Source: Asparagopsis taxiformis (Eukaryota > Rhodophyta > Florideophyceae > Bonnemaisoniales > Bonnemaisoniaceae). Taken from it: a stretch of DNA of 63,419 bases. The DNA is taken from NCBI GenBank assembly GCA_030407315.1, contig JALQPE010001988.1:1-63419 (forward strand), written 5' to 3'. A program made the translations under genes and the position numbers. Below are positions 19,687 through 29,929 of the stretch, in pieces. The notes beneath the pieces were generated by a model. The model was given only the letters and a program-made list of their open reading frames with translations. It did no database searches and was not told the DNA's origin. How positions within the stretch are numbered: position 1 is the stretch's first letter; every line of letters begins with the position of its first letter.

Positions 19687-19873
19687 GGACGTGGGGATGT
19701 CCGCTCAGATGCATTGCTGGCCAGCCCAGAAATTCTACAATTTCGGGCAGAAAAAATATTGCAAAAAACATCGATTTCGGCGGTCGATTGTGCCGTACGG
19801 CACACCCCCATCTCAAAAACATGTTCACATGTGCATGTTTTTGAGAATAGCCCAAATTTTAATTCAAATCAGG
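19687..19873 (+). repeat. R2 repeat, copy 2 (right of methyltransferase-SET)
   Basis: Plus-strand copy, near-identical to copy 1 over about 190 bp, so copies 1 and 2 form an inverted pair around the methyltransferase-SET gene. The identity stops at the AAATCAGGA end; beyond it is unrelated sequence, although a GAAGACG/CGTCTTC pair occurs just outside both copies. Confidence 0.92.
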
Positions 19874-20149
19874 ATGCAGATATTCGTCTTCTACCATTGT
19901 CAGAACACATTCGTATAACCACATTTGGAGAACCTGAGCCCAGAGCTATCGGTTTTGGCGGGAGCTAAGCCATATCTCATATAATCAGTAACTACTTCCC
20001 GCCAGCTGAGTGGTGGAACCCCTGCTATTTCTACCAACGAGACATACGGGGTGTCAACTCGGCAATCGTATATGATTTGGGTGCTAAATTTATTCAAGAG
20101 ACGAATGGGCTTCGAAAAGGAGCCCAACTACGTCTACTTGTGATCCATG
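19874..20149. other. Spacer
   Basis: No gene, repeat or RNA recognised. Confidence 0.4.
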
Positions 20150-20510
20150 GGTATAGGACTATTCTATTCTTCTCCAGGCTTCCACCGTAGCCGCCTCCTC
20201 CGCCTCCGTTAATGGAAAGAATATCCGAACCGCACCTCAACATGTTCTTCATGTGATCCATGGGTACTGACATCTCACATGCTCTCCAGGCTTCCACCGT
20301 AGCCGCCTCCTCCGCCTCCGTTAATGGCAACAATATCCAAACTGGACCTCTACATGTTTTTCTTGTGATCCATGGGTACTGACATCTCACATGTTCTCCA
20401 GGCTTCCTCCAAAGCCGCCACCTCCACCTCCGTTAATGGAAAGAATACCTGAACCGCAGGCTTCCTCCATAGCCGCCTCCACCTCCGTTAATGGCAAAAA
20501 CATCTCACCG
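20150..20510 (-). repeat. ~120-bp tandem repeat with Gly-rich coding look
   Basis: Four blocks of CTCCAGGCTTCC(A/T)CC..AGCCGCC followed by ICCGTTAATGG-type sequence recur; three are separated by a longer spacer containing GTGATCCATGGGTA, and the last copy is shortened. On the minus strand each block reads as I-N-G-G-G-G-G-(Y/F)-G-G-S-L, but frame and spacers do not give one long protein. Probably the relic of a Gly-rich repeat gene or a minisatellite. Confidence 0.75.
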
Positions 20511-20962
20511 GGCTGAAAACGGACGGACGACATTGGGTTCGTTCCGCTGCGTAGACGTTTAGAATCTTGTTAGAAAAAAGTAAACGAAAGAGAATGACAT
20601 CTCATCTCTGTCGCAATATGTTCCATTTTCAAGTTCTCGGGTTCCACACCCATCAAGGCCTGGATCGAACCCTCTTCGATGGATAGGACAAATAGTGGAA
20701 GGCTTTTAAGCCTGTGACCAAGCGGCTATTGATTGGTTGGAGGAAGGAAATTACAGAGGAAATTTAGCTGAGTACGGTGCTCGCGATAGCTGTTAGGTTA
20801 AAGTCAAATATGTGTTTCGATTATTTTTCGTACGAAAATGTCTTGCAAAAGACGATGCTTTGTCGTTCTCCTGGAGGGAGTCCGTTGCATTGCACTCAAT
20901 TCGAGAGCATCGTCATGAAGGAGAGGATTCTTTCTGCTTGTTAGAATCGGTTTAGAGCACAT
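20511..20962. other. Spacer
   Basis: No gene recognised. Open frames here are short and lack any family signature. Confidence 0.35.
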
Positions 20963-21134
20963 AGCTAATGCATTACTGGCCAGCCCAGAAATTGTAGAAT
21001 TTCGGGCAGCAAAAATATTGTAAAAAACCTTGATTTGGGCGGCCGATTGTGCCGTACGGCACACCCCCATCTCAAAAACATGTTCACATGTGCATGTTTT
21101 TGAGAATAGCCCAAATTTTAATTCAAATCAGGGT
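20963..21134 (+). repeat. R2 repeat, copy 3 (diverged)
   Basis: The most diverged full R2 core (ATTGTAGAATTTC, CCTTGATTTGG variants) but with the GTGCCGTACGGCAC palindrome and the CATG foldback intact. It is followed by a 3' tail (GTGTCTAATTTGGCCACAAC... to about 21310) shared with the copies around the gene at 22370-26302. Confidence 0.9.
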
Positions 21135-21328
21135 GTCTAATTTGGCCACAACGGCCCCAGGCACTGGCCGCCGCCCCGAGTGGGGTTGTCACTGGCTTCT
21201 GTAAGCACTAACTGTAAGGCTAAATGGCGTCTGACAAAGGGTCAATTTCAGGCTCAATACGCCAGGGACAGGTCTTGGTCCTTGTTCCATCATGGTCCCA
21301 CCCCACTCTCTCACGACCAACCTGAAAT

Positions 21329-21522
21329 GGACGTCCGGTGGATGTCCAGCTCGATTGCATTGCTGGCCAGCCCAGAAATTCTACAATTTCGGGCACAAAA
21401 AAATATTGCAAAAAACATCGATTTGGGCGGTCGATTGTGCCGTACGGCACACCCCCATCTCAAAAACATGTTCACATGTGCATGTTTTTGAGAATAGCCC
21501 AAATTTTAATTCAAATCAGGGT
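21329..21522 (+). repeat. R2 repeat, copy 4
   Basis: Begins GGACGTCCGGTGGATGTCC and contains the full core and tail. Palindrome centres of copies 3 and 4 are 388 bp apart. Confidence 0.92.
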
Positions 21523-21829
21523 GTCTAATTTGGCCACAACGGCCCCAGGAACCGGCCGCCGCCCCGAGCGGGGTCATCACTGGCTTCTGTAAGCACTAAC
21601 TGTGAGGCTAAATGGCGCCGAAAGATGGGTCGATTGCAGGCTTCAAGCCTAAGTTATGCTAGGGAGAAATCTTCTTCCGTGTTTCATCATGGTCCCGCCT
21701 TACTCCCTCAACAGAAACACTACTCACCCATCACGTTACTCATATTCCGTGCACTTTATATTAGTAGTGAACCCGCCTGCTTAGTTGCTGCAATGCGTGG
21801 ATGTAGGCAGCACACGACCAACCTGAAAT

Positions 21830-22088
21830 GGACGTCCGGTGGATGTCCATCTCAGATGCACTGCTGGCCAGCCCAGAAATTCTAAAATTTCGGGCACAAA
21901 AAATCTTGCAAAAATCAACGATTTGGGCGGGTCGATTGTGCCGTACGGCACACCCCCATCTCAAAAACATGTTCACATGTGCATGTTTTTGAGAATAGCC
22001 CAAATTTTAACTCAAATCAGGGTGTTCCCCGGATAAAGGGGTGCTCGCAGCCGCCCCAAAAGCCGCCTAGCTTGACAGCTGTAATTTT
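21830..22088 (+). repeat. R2 repeat, copy 5 (long form, upstream of ParB-dioxygenase)
   Basis: Palindrome 501 bp after that of copy 4. Unlike the others it continues past AAATCAGGGTG into GGGGTGCTCGCAGCC...AGCTTGACAGCTGTAATTTT, matching the outer end of copy 1 in inverted orientation. Copies 1 and 5 could therefore be the two termini of a larger unit (15.69-22.09 kb). Confidence 0.9.
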
Positions 22089-22369
22089 AACACATTACAC
22101 ATCAAGGACACTGCCTGCTTCACGCCACCTCGTCAGGTTTCGAGAGCCCGACTCGGGCCCGTTCTGAACGGACACTCACATCTCGATTGCCTGTCTTGCA
22201 TTCCAGCGGTCACGATAGGTGTGTACCTAACAAAATTTCGGTTGTATTGTGTTATTATTTCCAGCGATTGGCGTTCACGACCATTCTTCAACTTAACGTG
22301 AAACATACCATCCACATCACTCGAATACGTCAACGTCAACCATCTCTTTTCCTTTCCAACTCAACAACC

Positions 22370-25300
22370 ATGGCGGATACGCATTTCAGCAGTTTGTTTT
22401 CAACGGTTTGCGGCGATCAAGTGAGCGCGTCAGCGGAGTCGCGCGGACTCAAGCGCGGCGTCGATGTCGACTTGTTTGCGGACGTGGACGGTGCGGCTGT
22501 GCATATTGGGACGGCTTCGGTGAGCACTGCTGGTGGCGATGTTGGCCTTCCGCGCACGCTGCACAACCACAAGCTGCCGGAAACCGACGAGGCCGACTAT
22601 ATCGTCGTGCGCAACATTGCGACTAAGGACAAGTTCAAGGACCTCCCGTTCCCGTACATGTTTGATGGCGCCGAGGGACCGCCGGAGACGATGGGTGGAG
22701 CATACGCCGCGGCGTTTTACCCTTGGGATACTCGGATGATGCGCCCCGCTGCGGAGGATGGCTCTAGCGACATTCGTACCCCTGCTGCAGCGTCAAACTT
22801 CAACGCAGCGACGAACCAGGCCAGCTCGGGACGGATGCCCAGTACCGGTCCAGCAGGCGAAATCACTGGTTCGGGGGGTACGAAGCATCCAGCACGCTCC
22901 GTCCCGGTTTCGGGAGGCACGAAGCGCCCTGCTCGCTCTGCCAGAGCCTCCAGTGGAGGCACGAAGCACCCTGCTCGCTCCAACGTCACCGAAGCTACTA
23001 CGCAGGACGTAACCGAGGTGGACGACGAACCGGAGGTGGCGGAAAGCATTCGTGAGCAGCAGGGGACGCAAATTATGGTGCCCAAGTTTGTGACGTCGGA
23101 TTACGTCGGAGAAGGAGCGACTGTGTTGGTGAGGCAGCTAGTGGAACCGGCCGTGACCCTTCGCGATGTCAAAGAAGACCACGTGGAGGACCTGCGCAAC
23201 AATATGTTGGCGGTGGGGTATGTGAGCTCTTCGCGTATCACTGTGACGGTGCTGAGGTCGCAGAACACGCATTTGTCCGCCGACACGCGTCTGTTCCAGA
23301 ATGGCAAATTCCATGCCAATGCGAACGTGACCGTGATCGACGGACTGCATCGTCTCAATGCTATGCATAGCATTGCGGATGACTTCACGCGCCTCACCCG
23401 TATGCACAGAACCAAGCTGCCACAGGAGGCAAACCGCTTGCGCTGGGTTACTCAGCCTCTGGATGTGTACTACCTTCGCCGCAAGGACGACAGTGATCTC
23501 CAGCCTCATGAGATCATCCACAAGAGTGCAGAGTCGAACCATACGACTGGGACGCAACTGACGGAGCGCTCCCTGGTTCGAATCTTGTCGTCCATCCAGC
23601 AGTTCATCCGTACGATTGCTGTTGCAAACAACGTGGAAAACGCTGGCGACTTGCGTGAGTCTGATGTCATCCGAACATTGTTCGAGGCGCAGTTCATGGG
23701 GATGATGAATTCGACGAACACGGCTCGGCGGTGGACGCGTTTGGCTATAGCAACGCTGAAGCATCCTGTTCTCGACGACGTGTTGCGTGAGCTGAACAAT
23801 TCCGAGCGCCGCAACGAGATTGGGATAACGCACCTGGACCACAAGATAGTGCGCGAGTTGCTGGAAGAAAACTTTGTCTTCGTCTTGCGTGGTCTTTCGG
23901 AGTACTTGAACCCTGCTCATGGCGGACGTCCGGATGGACGCTTTGACGTGAACGACTTTTATACATACGTCCGTCGCGTGACTGCAATAGCAAATTCTCT
24001 GTACGCTGCGTTTGGGCGCCCAAAGAGTATTATGCGCAAGTCATTTCTGAGCACAGAGATGGCAATTGGGTCGGTTAAGCAGCCGAAGGAGTTGCAATGG
24101 CATCTCACCAATGCCATTGCAATGTATAGAGGGGACGACCGGAGCAGTGAGGTTCGAATGCGACGGAGAACCACGCGTTTACAGGATTTGGAAACGAACT
24201 TGAAAGAGTTTTTCAATCCGACATTGAAGAAGAAGACTAAGGCTCGACGCAAACGCCGCCCTTCTGCTGCCAATGTGAGACTCACTCACAAGAAGCAGCG
24301 GAATGTCGAACATGAGCCTGCTTCGCATGGCATCCGCCGCCGTTCACAGCGACTTCGCTCGACGGGGAGCACACGCCTCGAGGAAGAAGAGCCGGTTGTG
24401 GTACAACAATCCGCCGGGGAAGAAGAGCAGGCCGTTGTTGATAAACCCACCGATCAACAACAAGCCACTGCTTCCGGTGATGAGGTTGACGAAGACTCCG
24501 CCCGTTCCCCCGATTCTGCCGTTGAGATTGTCCCCCAAGATAACCAACGTGCTGGTGCGACTCCCTCCAACCAAGAATCTGTCCATACCGCTTCGGACGA
24601 GGAAGACAAACAGGGTGCAGACGAGGGCCAAGTCGAAAGCAAGGGGGTCCGCGAAGTGACAATTACATTCACTGTTCCGGAAGGAGTGGAAGTCGATGAA
24701 GACGGTTACATCGTTCGTGACTCTCCTTCTGAAGACGACCTCCTCTTCGACGACCGTATGCCGTCTCTTCCTGACGATTTCGAAGACCGAGCCGAAGGGC
24801 ATCATCTGGCGCAGCGTCCCGCGGATGTCATCGCATCGGTGAGGGTTGGCTGTCTGCCCCCGATTGAGCTCAGGTTGTTATTGGAGAGTGTGGAAATCGA
24901 TGAGGAGGGCAGAGAGGTGAGGTATTTGAAGCAAGTGGCGATGGACCCTGTGTTTGAGGGGCTGCATATTCCGGAAGAACATCGGGCTCGTGTGCTATTC
25001 GAAATCGATCACGTCTATCCGATGTTCTTCGCAGCGTGGAAGATGGCTGCCAAGGCGATGTGTGAGCCTACATCGACGTTTCTACCCTCGAGGCTGGACT
25101 TCGCCCAGGTTGCGCGAATGTCTACAAGCTGGAAGGATTCGTATGAGGCCGGCACTGGTATGGCGTACTTCCACAATTGCCGAACGGAAATCAACGAGCG
25201 AGGGTATACGGTGATGCACAATTTCGCGGATGTAAGCTACCTAGATGCGTCGGACAAGTTCCCATTTGACTTGGGTCTCATGGAAGAAATTCCTAACCAG

Positions 25301-26302
25301 GAATTGTTTCGGTACTTTTTGGGAACGTGGGAGGGGGAGCAGGTGCACAAGGACCCTGGGAACCGGCAGCTGTGGAGTCCCATTGTCAATACGGGGGACG
25401 ATGAAACAGACGAGAAGAACCGGAATGAGGGGAGGGCTCGCTTCACGTCTACGCGCCACTGCCTGGTTGACTATGCCGAGAACGATGAGACGCATATCGA
25501 CCGGTTCAAGTTTGTGACGCGGCGAGCCCTGCTGGATGTGTGGTTGGGAATCCTTGTCCGGCTGACAGGGCTGGAGGAGTGCGGTTTACCGGGAGAAAAA
25601 CTTGTCATGCCGGCATCTGGGGGACGGTTTTTGATAACGGGAAAGGGGTGTCCTCGGCAGGTCCCACACAATGATTTCCCTGTTCCTCCTCGCGACCGCA
25701 AAGATCAACTTCCGGGTTACTTTGTTATTGCCAACGGAGATGACCCATTCCCTATCTGGGTGTGTCCAGGGTCCCACAAGTACGTCTTTTCCAAAGCGCT
25801 GGAATTAGATATGTACGCCAAGACGATGAAGCTGAAGAAGGTAATCGTTCCGCCACGTTCAGTCTTCATCGGTCACGGCCATGTACAACATGCCGGGGCA
25901 GGGCATGTCGACAGAGTTGTGTCACACACGACAACGAGGTATCACACGTATTTCAGGAATGCGTCGTATCCGATTCCCGACAATGTTTCGTTTGGTTTCA
26001 TCAGGCGGTTGGGATTCGAAGAAGAAGTCATCGCCAATGCTCCGCGCCGGTCTGCAAGGCAAAGTCAACCGGCACCTGTCAATGTTCGCCACAAGACAGT
26101 TGTTCCCATCCCGGTCAAGAAAGATGGTAGGCCGAAGACAGGGCAGCTCGGAATGATGCGGATGAAGACGACAGAACCTCGCAAGGATGTAATGCACACA
26201 CGGAGTGGGGCCCCGATAGTGCCTCTTCTGCCGGGACAACCTGGATATCTAGTTCACTATCATAGTGAGGACGAAGAGGAAGAACAGTTTTCCGACGGCT
26301 AG
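22370..26302 (+). CDS. ParB-like domain + 2OG-Fe(II) dioxygenase fusion protein (second intact copy)
   Basis: 1310 aa. Start at the ATG at 22370 in a strong context (CAACAACCATGG); the in-frame extension upstream begins with TTG and is unlikely. Residues 169-204 hold three copies of GGTK(H/R)PARS, an AT-hook-like basic repeat. The ParB/sulfiredoxin-type domain (~240-480) has VEPAVTLRDVKEDHVEDLRN, VIDGLHRLNAM (DGLHR 324-328) and S-N-H-T-T-G-T-Q (389-396). A basic stretch (KKKTKARRKRRPS) and RRRSQRLRS are followed by an acidic region (~735-860). The C-terminal oxygenase has H1100-x-D1102 (PHNDFP), YFVIANGDDPFPIWV-type strand, CPGSH (1132-1136), H1174 (GHVQHAG) and R1190. CPGSH and ligand spacing are typical of the phytanoyl-CoA hydroxylase-like group. 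No frame disruption. It shares domain order with 4649-7909 but is far diverged, so this is a family, not a recent duplicate. Confidence 0.82.
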   Translation: MADTHFSSLFSTVCGDQVSASAESRGLKRGVDVDLFADVDGAAVHIGTASVSTAGGDVGLPRTLHNHKLPETDEADYIVVRNIATKDKFKDLPFPYMFDGAEGPPETMGGAYAAAFYPWDTRMMRPAAEDGSSDIRTPAAASNFNAATNQASSGRMPSTGPAGEITGSGGTKHPARSVPVSGGTKRPARSARASSGGTKHPARSNVTEATTQDVTEVDDEPEVAESIREQQGTQIMVPKFVTSDYVGEGATVLVRQLVEPAVTLRDVKEDHVEDLRNNMLAVGYVSSSRITVTVLRSQNTHLSADTRLFQNGKFHANANVTVIDGLHRLNAMHSIADDFTRLTRMHRTKLPQEANRLRWVTQPLDVYYLRRKDDSDLQPHEIIHKSAESNHTTGTQLTERSLVRILSSIQQFIRTIAVANNVENAGDLRESDVIRTLFEAQFMGMMNSTNTARRWTRLAIATLKHPVLDDVLRELNNSERRNEIGITHLDHKIVRELLEENFVFVLRGLSEYLNPAHGGRPDGRFDVNDFYTYVRRVTAIANSLYAAFGRPKSIMRKSFLSTEMAIGSVKQPKELQWHLTNAIAMYRGDDRSSEVRMRRRTTRLQDLETNLKEFFNPTLKKKTKARRKRRPSAANVRLTHKKQRNVEHEPASHGIRRRSQRLRSTGSTRLEEEEPVVVQQSAGEEEQAVVDKPTDQQQATASGDEVDEDSARSPDSAVEIVPQDNQRAGATPSNQESVHTASDEEDKQGADEGQVESKGVREVTITFTVPEGVEVDEDGYIVRDSPSEDDLLFDDRMPSLPDDFEDRAEGHHLAQRPADVIASVRVGCLPPIELRLLLESVEIDEEGREVRYLKQVAMDPVFEGLHIPEEHRARVLFEIDHVYPMFFAAWKMAAKAMCEPTSTFLPSRLDFAQVARMSTSWKDSYEAGTGMAYFHNCRTEINERGYTVMHNFADVSYLDASDKFPFDLGLMEEIPNQELFRYFLGTWEGEQVHKDPGNRQLWSPIVNTGDDETDEKNRNEGRARFTSTRHCLVDYAENDETHIDRFKFVTRRALLDVWLGILVRLTGLEECGLPGEKLVMPASGGRFLITGKGCPRQVPHNDFPVPPRDRKDQLPGYFVIANGDDPFPIWVCPGSHKYVFSKALELDMYAKTMKLKKVIVPPRSVFIGHGHVQHAGAGHVDRVVSHTTTRYHTYFRNASYPIPDNVSFGFIRRLGFEEEVIANAPRRSARQSQPAPVNVRHKTVVPIPVKKDGRPKTGQLGMMRMKTTEPRKDVMHTRSGAPIVPLLPGQPGYLVHYHSEDEEEEQFSDG

Positions 26303-26585
26303 ATATCTTAACAACAACTACTTTAGCAAACAATTATCGAGAATATAATCATCTCCTTTATCACTTTCAATCTATGAACCTACTATAATGCACTTCCGTT
26401 CCATGCTTTCAAACTAGATTGTCCATTCCCTAGTGGGTTGGAGCATGATTCCAGGACGATTCCCTCACATCTCTAGACTCGATGGTCTATGCTAGAAATA
26501 GCAGAACAATTGGGTTTATACGTGCTTCATCGCCAACTTGCTTCTGGTAATGGCTGGACGTGCACGATACACGATCACCTGAAAT

Positions 26586-26780
26586 GGACGTCCGGTGGAT
26601 GTCCAACTCAGATGCATTCCTGGCCGGCCCAGAAATTCTACAATTTCGGGCACAAAAAAATATTGCAAAAAACATCGATTTGGGCGGTCGATTGTGCCGT
26701 ACGGCACACCCCCATCTCAAAAACATGTTCACATGTGCATGTTTTTGAGAATAGCCCAAATTTTAATTCAAATCAGGGTG
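26586..26780 (+). repeat. R2 repeat, copy 6 (downstream of ParB-dioxygenase)
   Basis: First R2 copy after the gene's stop (26302), same orientation as copies 3-5, so the gene is bracketed by direct copies. The tail continues to about 26890. Confidence 0.92.
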
Positions 26781-27062
26781 TCTAATTTGGCCACAACGGC
26801 CCCAGGAACCGGCCGCCGCCCCGAGCGGGGTCATCACTGGCTTCTGTAAGCACTAACTGTAAGGCTAAATGGCGCCTAACGATGGGTCGATTCCAGGCTT
26901 CAAGCCTAAGTTATGCTAGGGTGACATCTTTTCCCTGTTCCATCATGGTCCCGCCTTACTCCTCAACAGAAACACTACTCACCCATCACGTTACTCATAT
27001 TCCGTGCACTTTGTATGAGTAGTGAACCCGCTGGCTTAGTTTCTGCAATGCGTGGATGTAGG

Positions 27063-28290
27063 CAGCACACGACCAACCTGAAATGGACGTCCGGTGGATG
27101 TCCATCTCAGATGCACTGCTGGCCAGCCCAGAAATTCTAAAATTTCGGGCACAAAAAATCTTGCAAAAATCAACGATTTGGGCGGTCGATTGTGCCGTAC
27201 GGCACACCCCCATCTCAAAAACATGTTCACATGTGCATGTTTTTGAGAATAGCCCAAATTTTAATTCAAATCAGGGTGTCTAATTTGGCCACAACGGCCC
27301 CAGGAACCGACCGCCGCCCCGAGCGGGGTCATCACTGGCTTCTGTAAGCACTAACTGTGAGGCTAAATGGCGCCGAAAGATGGGTCGATTGCAGGCTTCA
27401 AGCCTAAGTTATGCTAGGTACGCATCTTCTTCCGTGTTTCATAATGGTCCCGCCTTACTCCCTCAACACAAACACTACTCACCTATCACGTTACTCATAT
27501 TCCGTGTACTTTGTATTAGTAGTGAACCCGCTGGCTTAGTTTCTGCAATGCGTGGATGTAGGCAGCACACGACCAACCTGAAATGGACGTCCGGTGGATG
27601 TCCAGCTCAGATGCACTGCTGGCCAGCCCAGAAATTCTAAAATTTCGGGCACAAAAAATCTTGCAAAAATCAACGATTTGGGCGGTCGATTGTGCCGTAC
27701 GGCACACCCCCATCTCAAAAACATGTTCACATGTGCATGTTTTTGAGAATAGCCCAAATTTTAATTCAAATCAGGGTGTCTAATTTGGCCACAACGGCCC
27801 CAGGAACCGACCGCCGCCCCGAGCGGGGTCATCACTGGCTTCTGTAAGCACTAACTGTGAGGCTAAATGGCGCCGAAAGATGGGTCGATTGCAGGCTTCA
27901 AGCCTAAGTTATGCTAGGTACGCATCTTCTTCCGTGTTTCATAATGGTCCCGCCTTACTCCCTCAACACAAACACTACTCACCTATCACGTTACTCATAT
28001 TCCGTGTACTTTGTATTAGTAGTGAACCCGCTGGCTTAGTTTCTGCAATGCGTGGATGTAGGCAGCACACGACCAACCTGAAATGGACGTCCGGTGGATG
28101 TCCAGCTCAGATGCACTGCTGGCCAGCCCAGAAATTCTAAAATTTCGGGCACAAAAAATCTTGCAAAAATCAACGATTTGGGCGGTCGATTGTGCCGTAC
28201 GGCACACCCCCATCTCAAAAACATGTTCACATGTGCATGTTTTTGAGAATAGCCCAAATTTTAATTCAAATCAGGGTGTCTAATTTGGCC
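27063..28290 (+). repeat. 500-bp tandem array of R2 units (copies 7-9)
   Basis: R2 cores at 27085-27278, 27585-27778 and 28085-28278. The GCCGTACGGC palindromes start at 27194, 27694 and 28194: exactly 500 bp apart. The two full periods are almost base-identical, including the inter-core sequence (GGCTTCAAGCCTAAGTTATG, CCTATCACGTTACTCATATTC). Copy 6 is offset by 498 bp and a few percent different. This indicates very recent unequal exchange or rolling-type amplification. Confidence 0.95.
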
Positions 28291-28534
28291 ACAACGGCCC
28301 CAGGAACCGACCGCCGGCCCCGATCGGGGGCTATCACTGGCGTCTGTAAGCACCAACTGTAAGCCGGAGCCGGCTGCCGCCCCGATCGGGGCTATCACTG
28401 GCTTCTATTAGCACCAACTGTAAGCCAAAATCGCGTCTCACGAAGGGTCGATTTCAGGCTCAACACGTCAGGGAAAGGTCTTGGTCCTTGTTTCATCATG
28501 GTCCCGCCCCACCCTCTCGCGACCAACCTGAAAT

Positions 28535-28598
28535 GGACGTCCGGTGGATGTCCAGCTCGATTGCATTGCTGGCCAGCCCAGAAATTCTAAAATTTCCG
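28535..28598 (+). repeat. R2 repeat, copy 10 (truncated)
   Basis: Only the first ~64 bp (GGACGTCCGGTGGATGTCC to AAATTTCC) is present, then the sequence departs from the family. It is preceded by a duplicated tail segment (28320-28440, CGATCGGGG..CTATCACTGGC, twice). Confidence 0.85.
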
Positions 28599-28609
28599 AA
28601 AAATCAATT

Positions 28610-29929
28610 TTGTGGCCCAGCATCTCCTGTGCCGAAAATTCCCGCGCTCACTTGTGATATACGTCTAGACGTGTTTCCCACTTGTACGCATCAGGGAAGG
28701 CGTCACGGAAGGTTGACACTACGCTACTTGTGTACCGCGTCGTCTGAAATAGCGAGTAGTGTTTGTTGTATAGTTGTGGAGTATGCGTCTAGTGGTTTGT
28801 AAAGCTTGCAGAACGGGATAGGGATGTGGGTGGCCCTATTTTATGAATACATGAGTACCAATATTCAGGGTTGACAAAGCGGAAAGGCATAGGCTCATAC
28901 ATGTTTGAGATTGCATAGTAGAGAAAATATTTTCATCGAAATTTACATGGAGCTGATGGAGGTTTTAAGGATGAGGTATGAGAGGAAGAAAATTCTTCTG
29001 TGGTATGAGGATGTGTTCTGTGGGGGGATGGAATCTTGGGATGGTACAGGGGAGGTGGAAATGTACGGAGTGCGGGTTTAGAATGGATTGTGATTCGGAG
29101 AGGAGTGCCGACAAGCATATTATGGGGATTGGGGAGACGCTGCGGGGTGTTGGGGTAGTGAGGGCGGAGGAGGTGTTTAGGTGGGACCGTAGGAGGGTGC
29201 GGTTGAAGGCGCCGAGAGGAGGGGTTTTTAGGAAAGTGAGGAGAAAGAAGGGGAGGGGGTGGCGTCTGTTCTGGCTGTGGTGAGTGGGGATGTGATGGAG
29301 AAGAAGGGGGTTATTGTATTTGGGGAGGGAGGGGAGTGGGAGGAAGGGTGCGAAGTGGGGGGTTGATATGTGTTTCAGAGCGGGGAGGTTTCTGGGGATA
29401 CGGCGGGGGAGCCACCCGCAGTGCGGGAGCGTGGGCCGGTGGTGGTGTTGTATACGGTATCGAAGATGCGGATGGCGTGGGGGCATGGAGCAGCTGAGGG
29501 AGGGAGGGGTGGAGCAGGTCGGGTACGGGATGGGGAGTGAGAGGTTTTGGAAGAGTAAGCTGCAGGGGAAGTTTGTGTAGAGGGCGAAGGAGAGGGGTTG
29601 AGGGTAGAGGAGAGAGGGTACTGAAGAACAATACGTTTCAAAGGTGATGGGGGAGAGCATGGTCGAGGAGATAGGGGGTGTTTTGCCCTATTCTGAGGTA
29701 GTATGAGGACTGGTTATACGAAATCTGTACGGTAGAGCAGAAAAGTAGGTATGGAATGGAGGTGTGCACCGTGGAAGCGGGGATAGGTATCTGAAAATGC
29801 GTGCTAGAGTGGTATTGGGGGTGTTTGAGGTACAGTACGGGGGAGGTGAGCACCAACAGGAAGGGGGTGTGAGCGAGAGGATGAAAAAATTAAAGACGAA
29901 ATTGGAGTCGACCGACAAGGAAAAATAGA
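28610..29929. other. Purine-rich gene-free stretch
   Basis: 28970-29640 is strongly G/A-rich on the plus strand, giving long artefactual frames on both strands. A plus-strand frame at 28978-29283 contains KCTECGF..CDSERSADKH, which recalls a zinc-finger relic, but I do not consider it a supported gene. Confidence 0.45.

Noticed and set aside
22187..22369. 61-residue N-terminal extension of the ParB-dioxygenase gene
   Set aside because: It starts at TTG and has 5'-leader-like sequence; the ATG at 22370 has a strong start context.
1..28600. Plasmid or bacterial origin because of ParB-like genes and parS-like palindromes
   Set aside because: The SET domain, Kozak starts, NLS-like patches and absence of operons or ribosome-binding sites point to a nuclear locus; no ParA partner is present.
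28965..29660. 231-aa Pro/Ser/His-rich minus-strand frame
   Set aside because: Caused by the purine-rich plus strand; no domain and biased composition.
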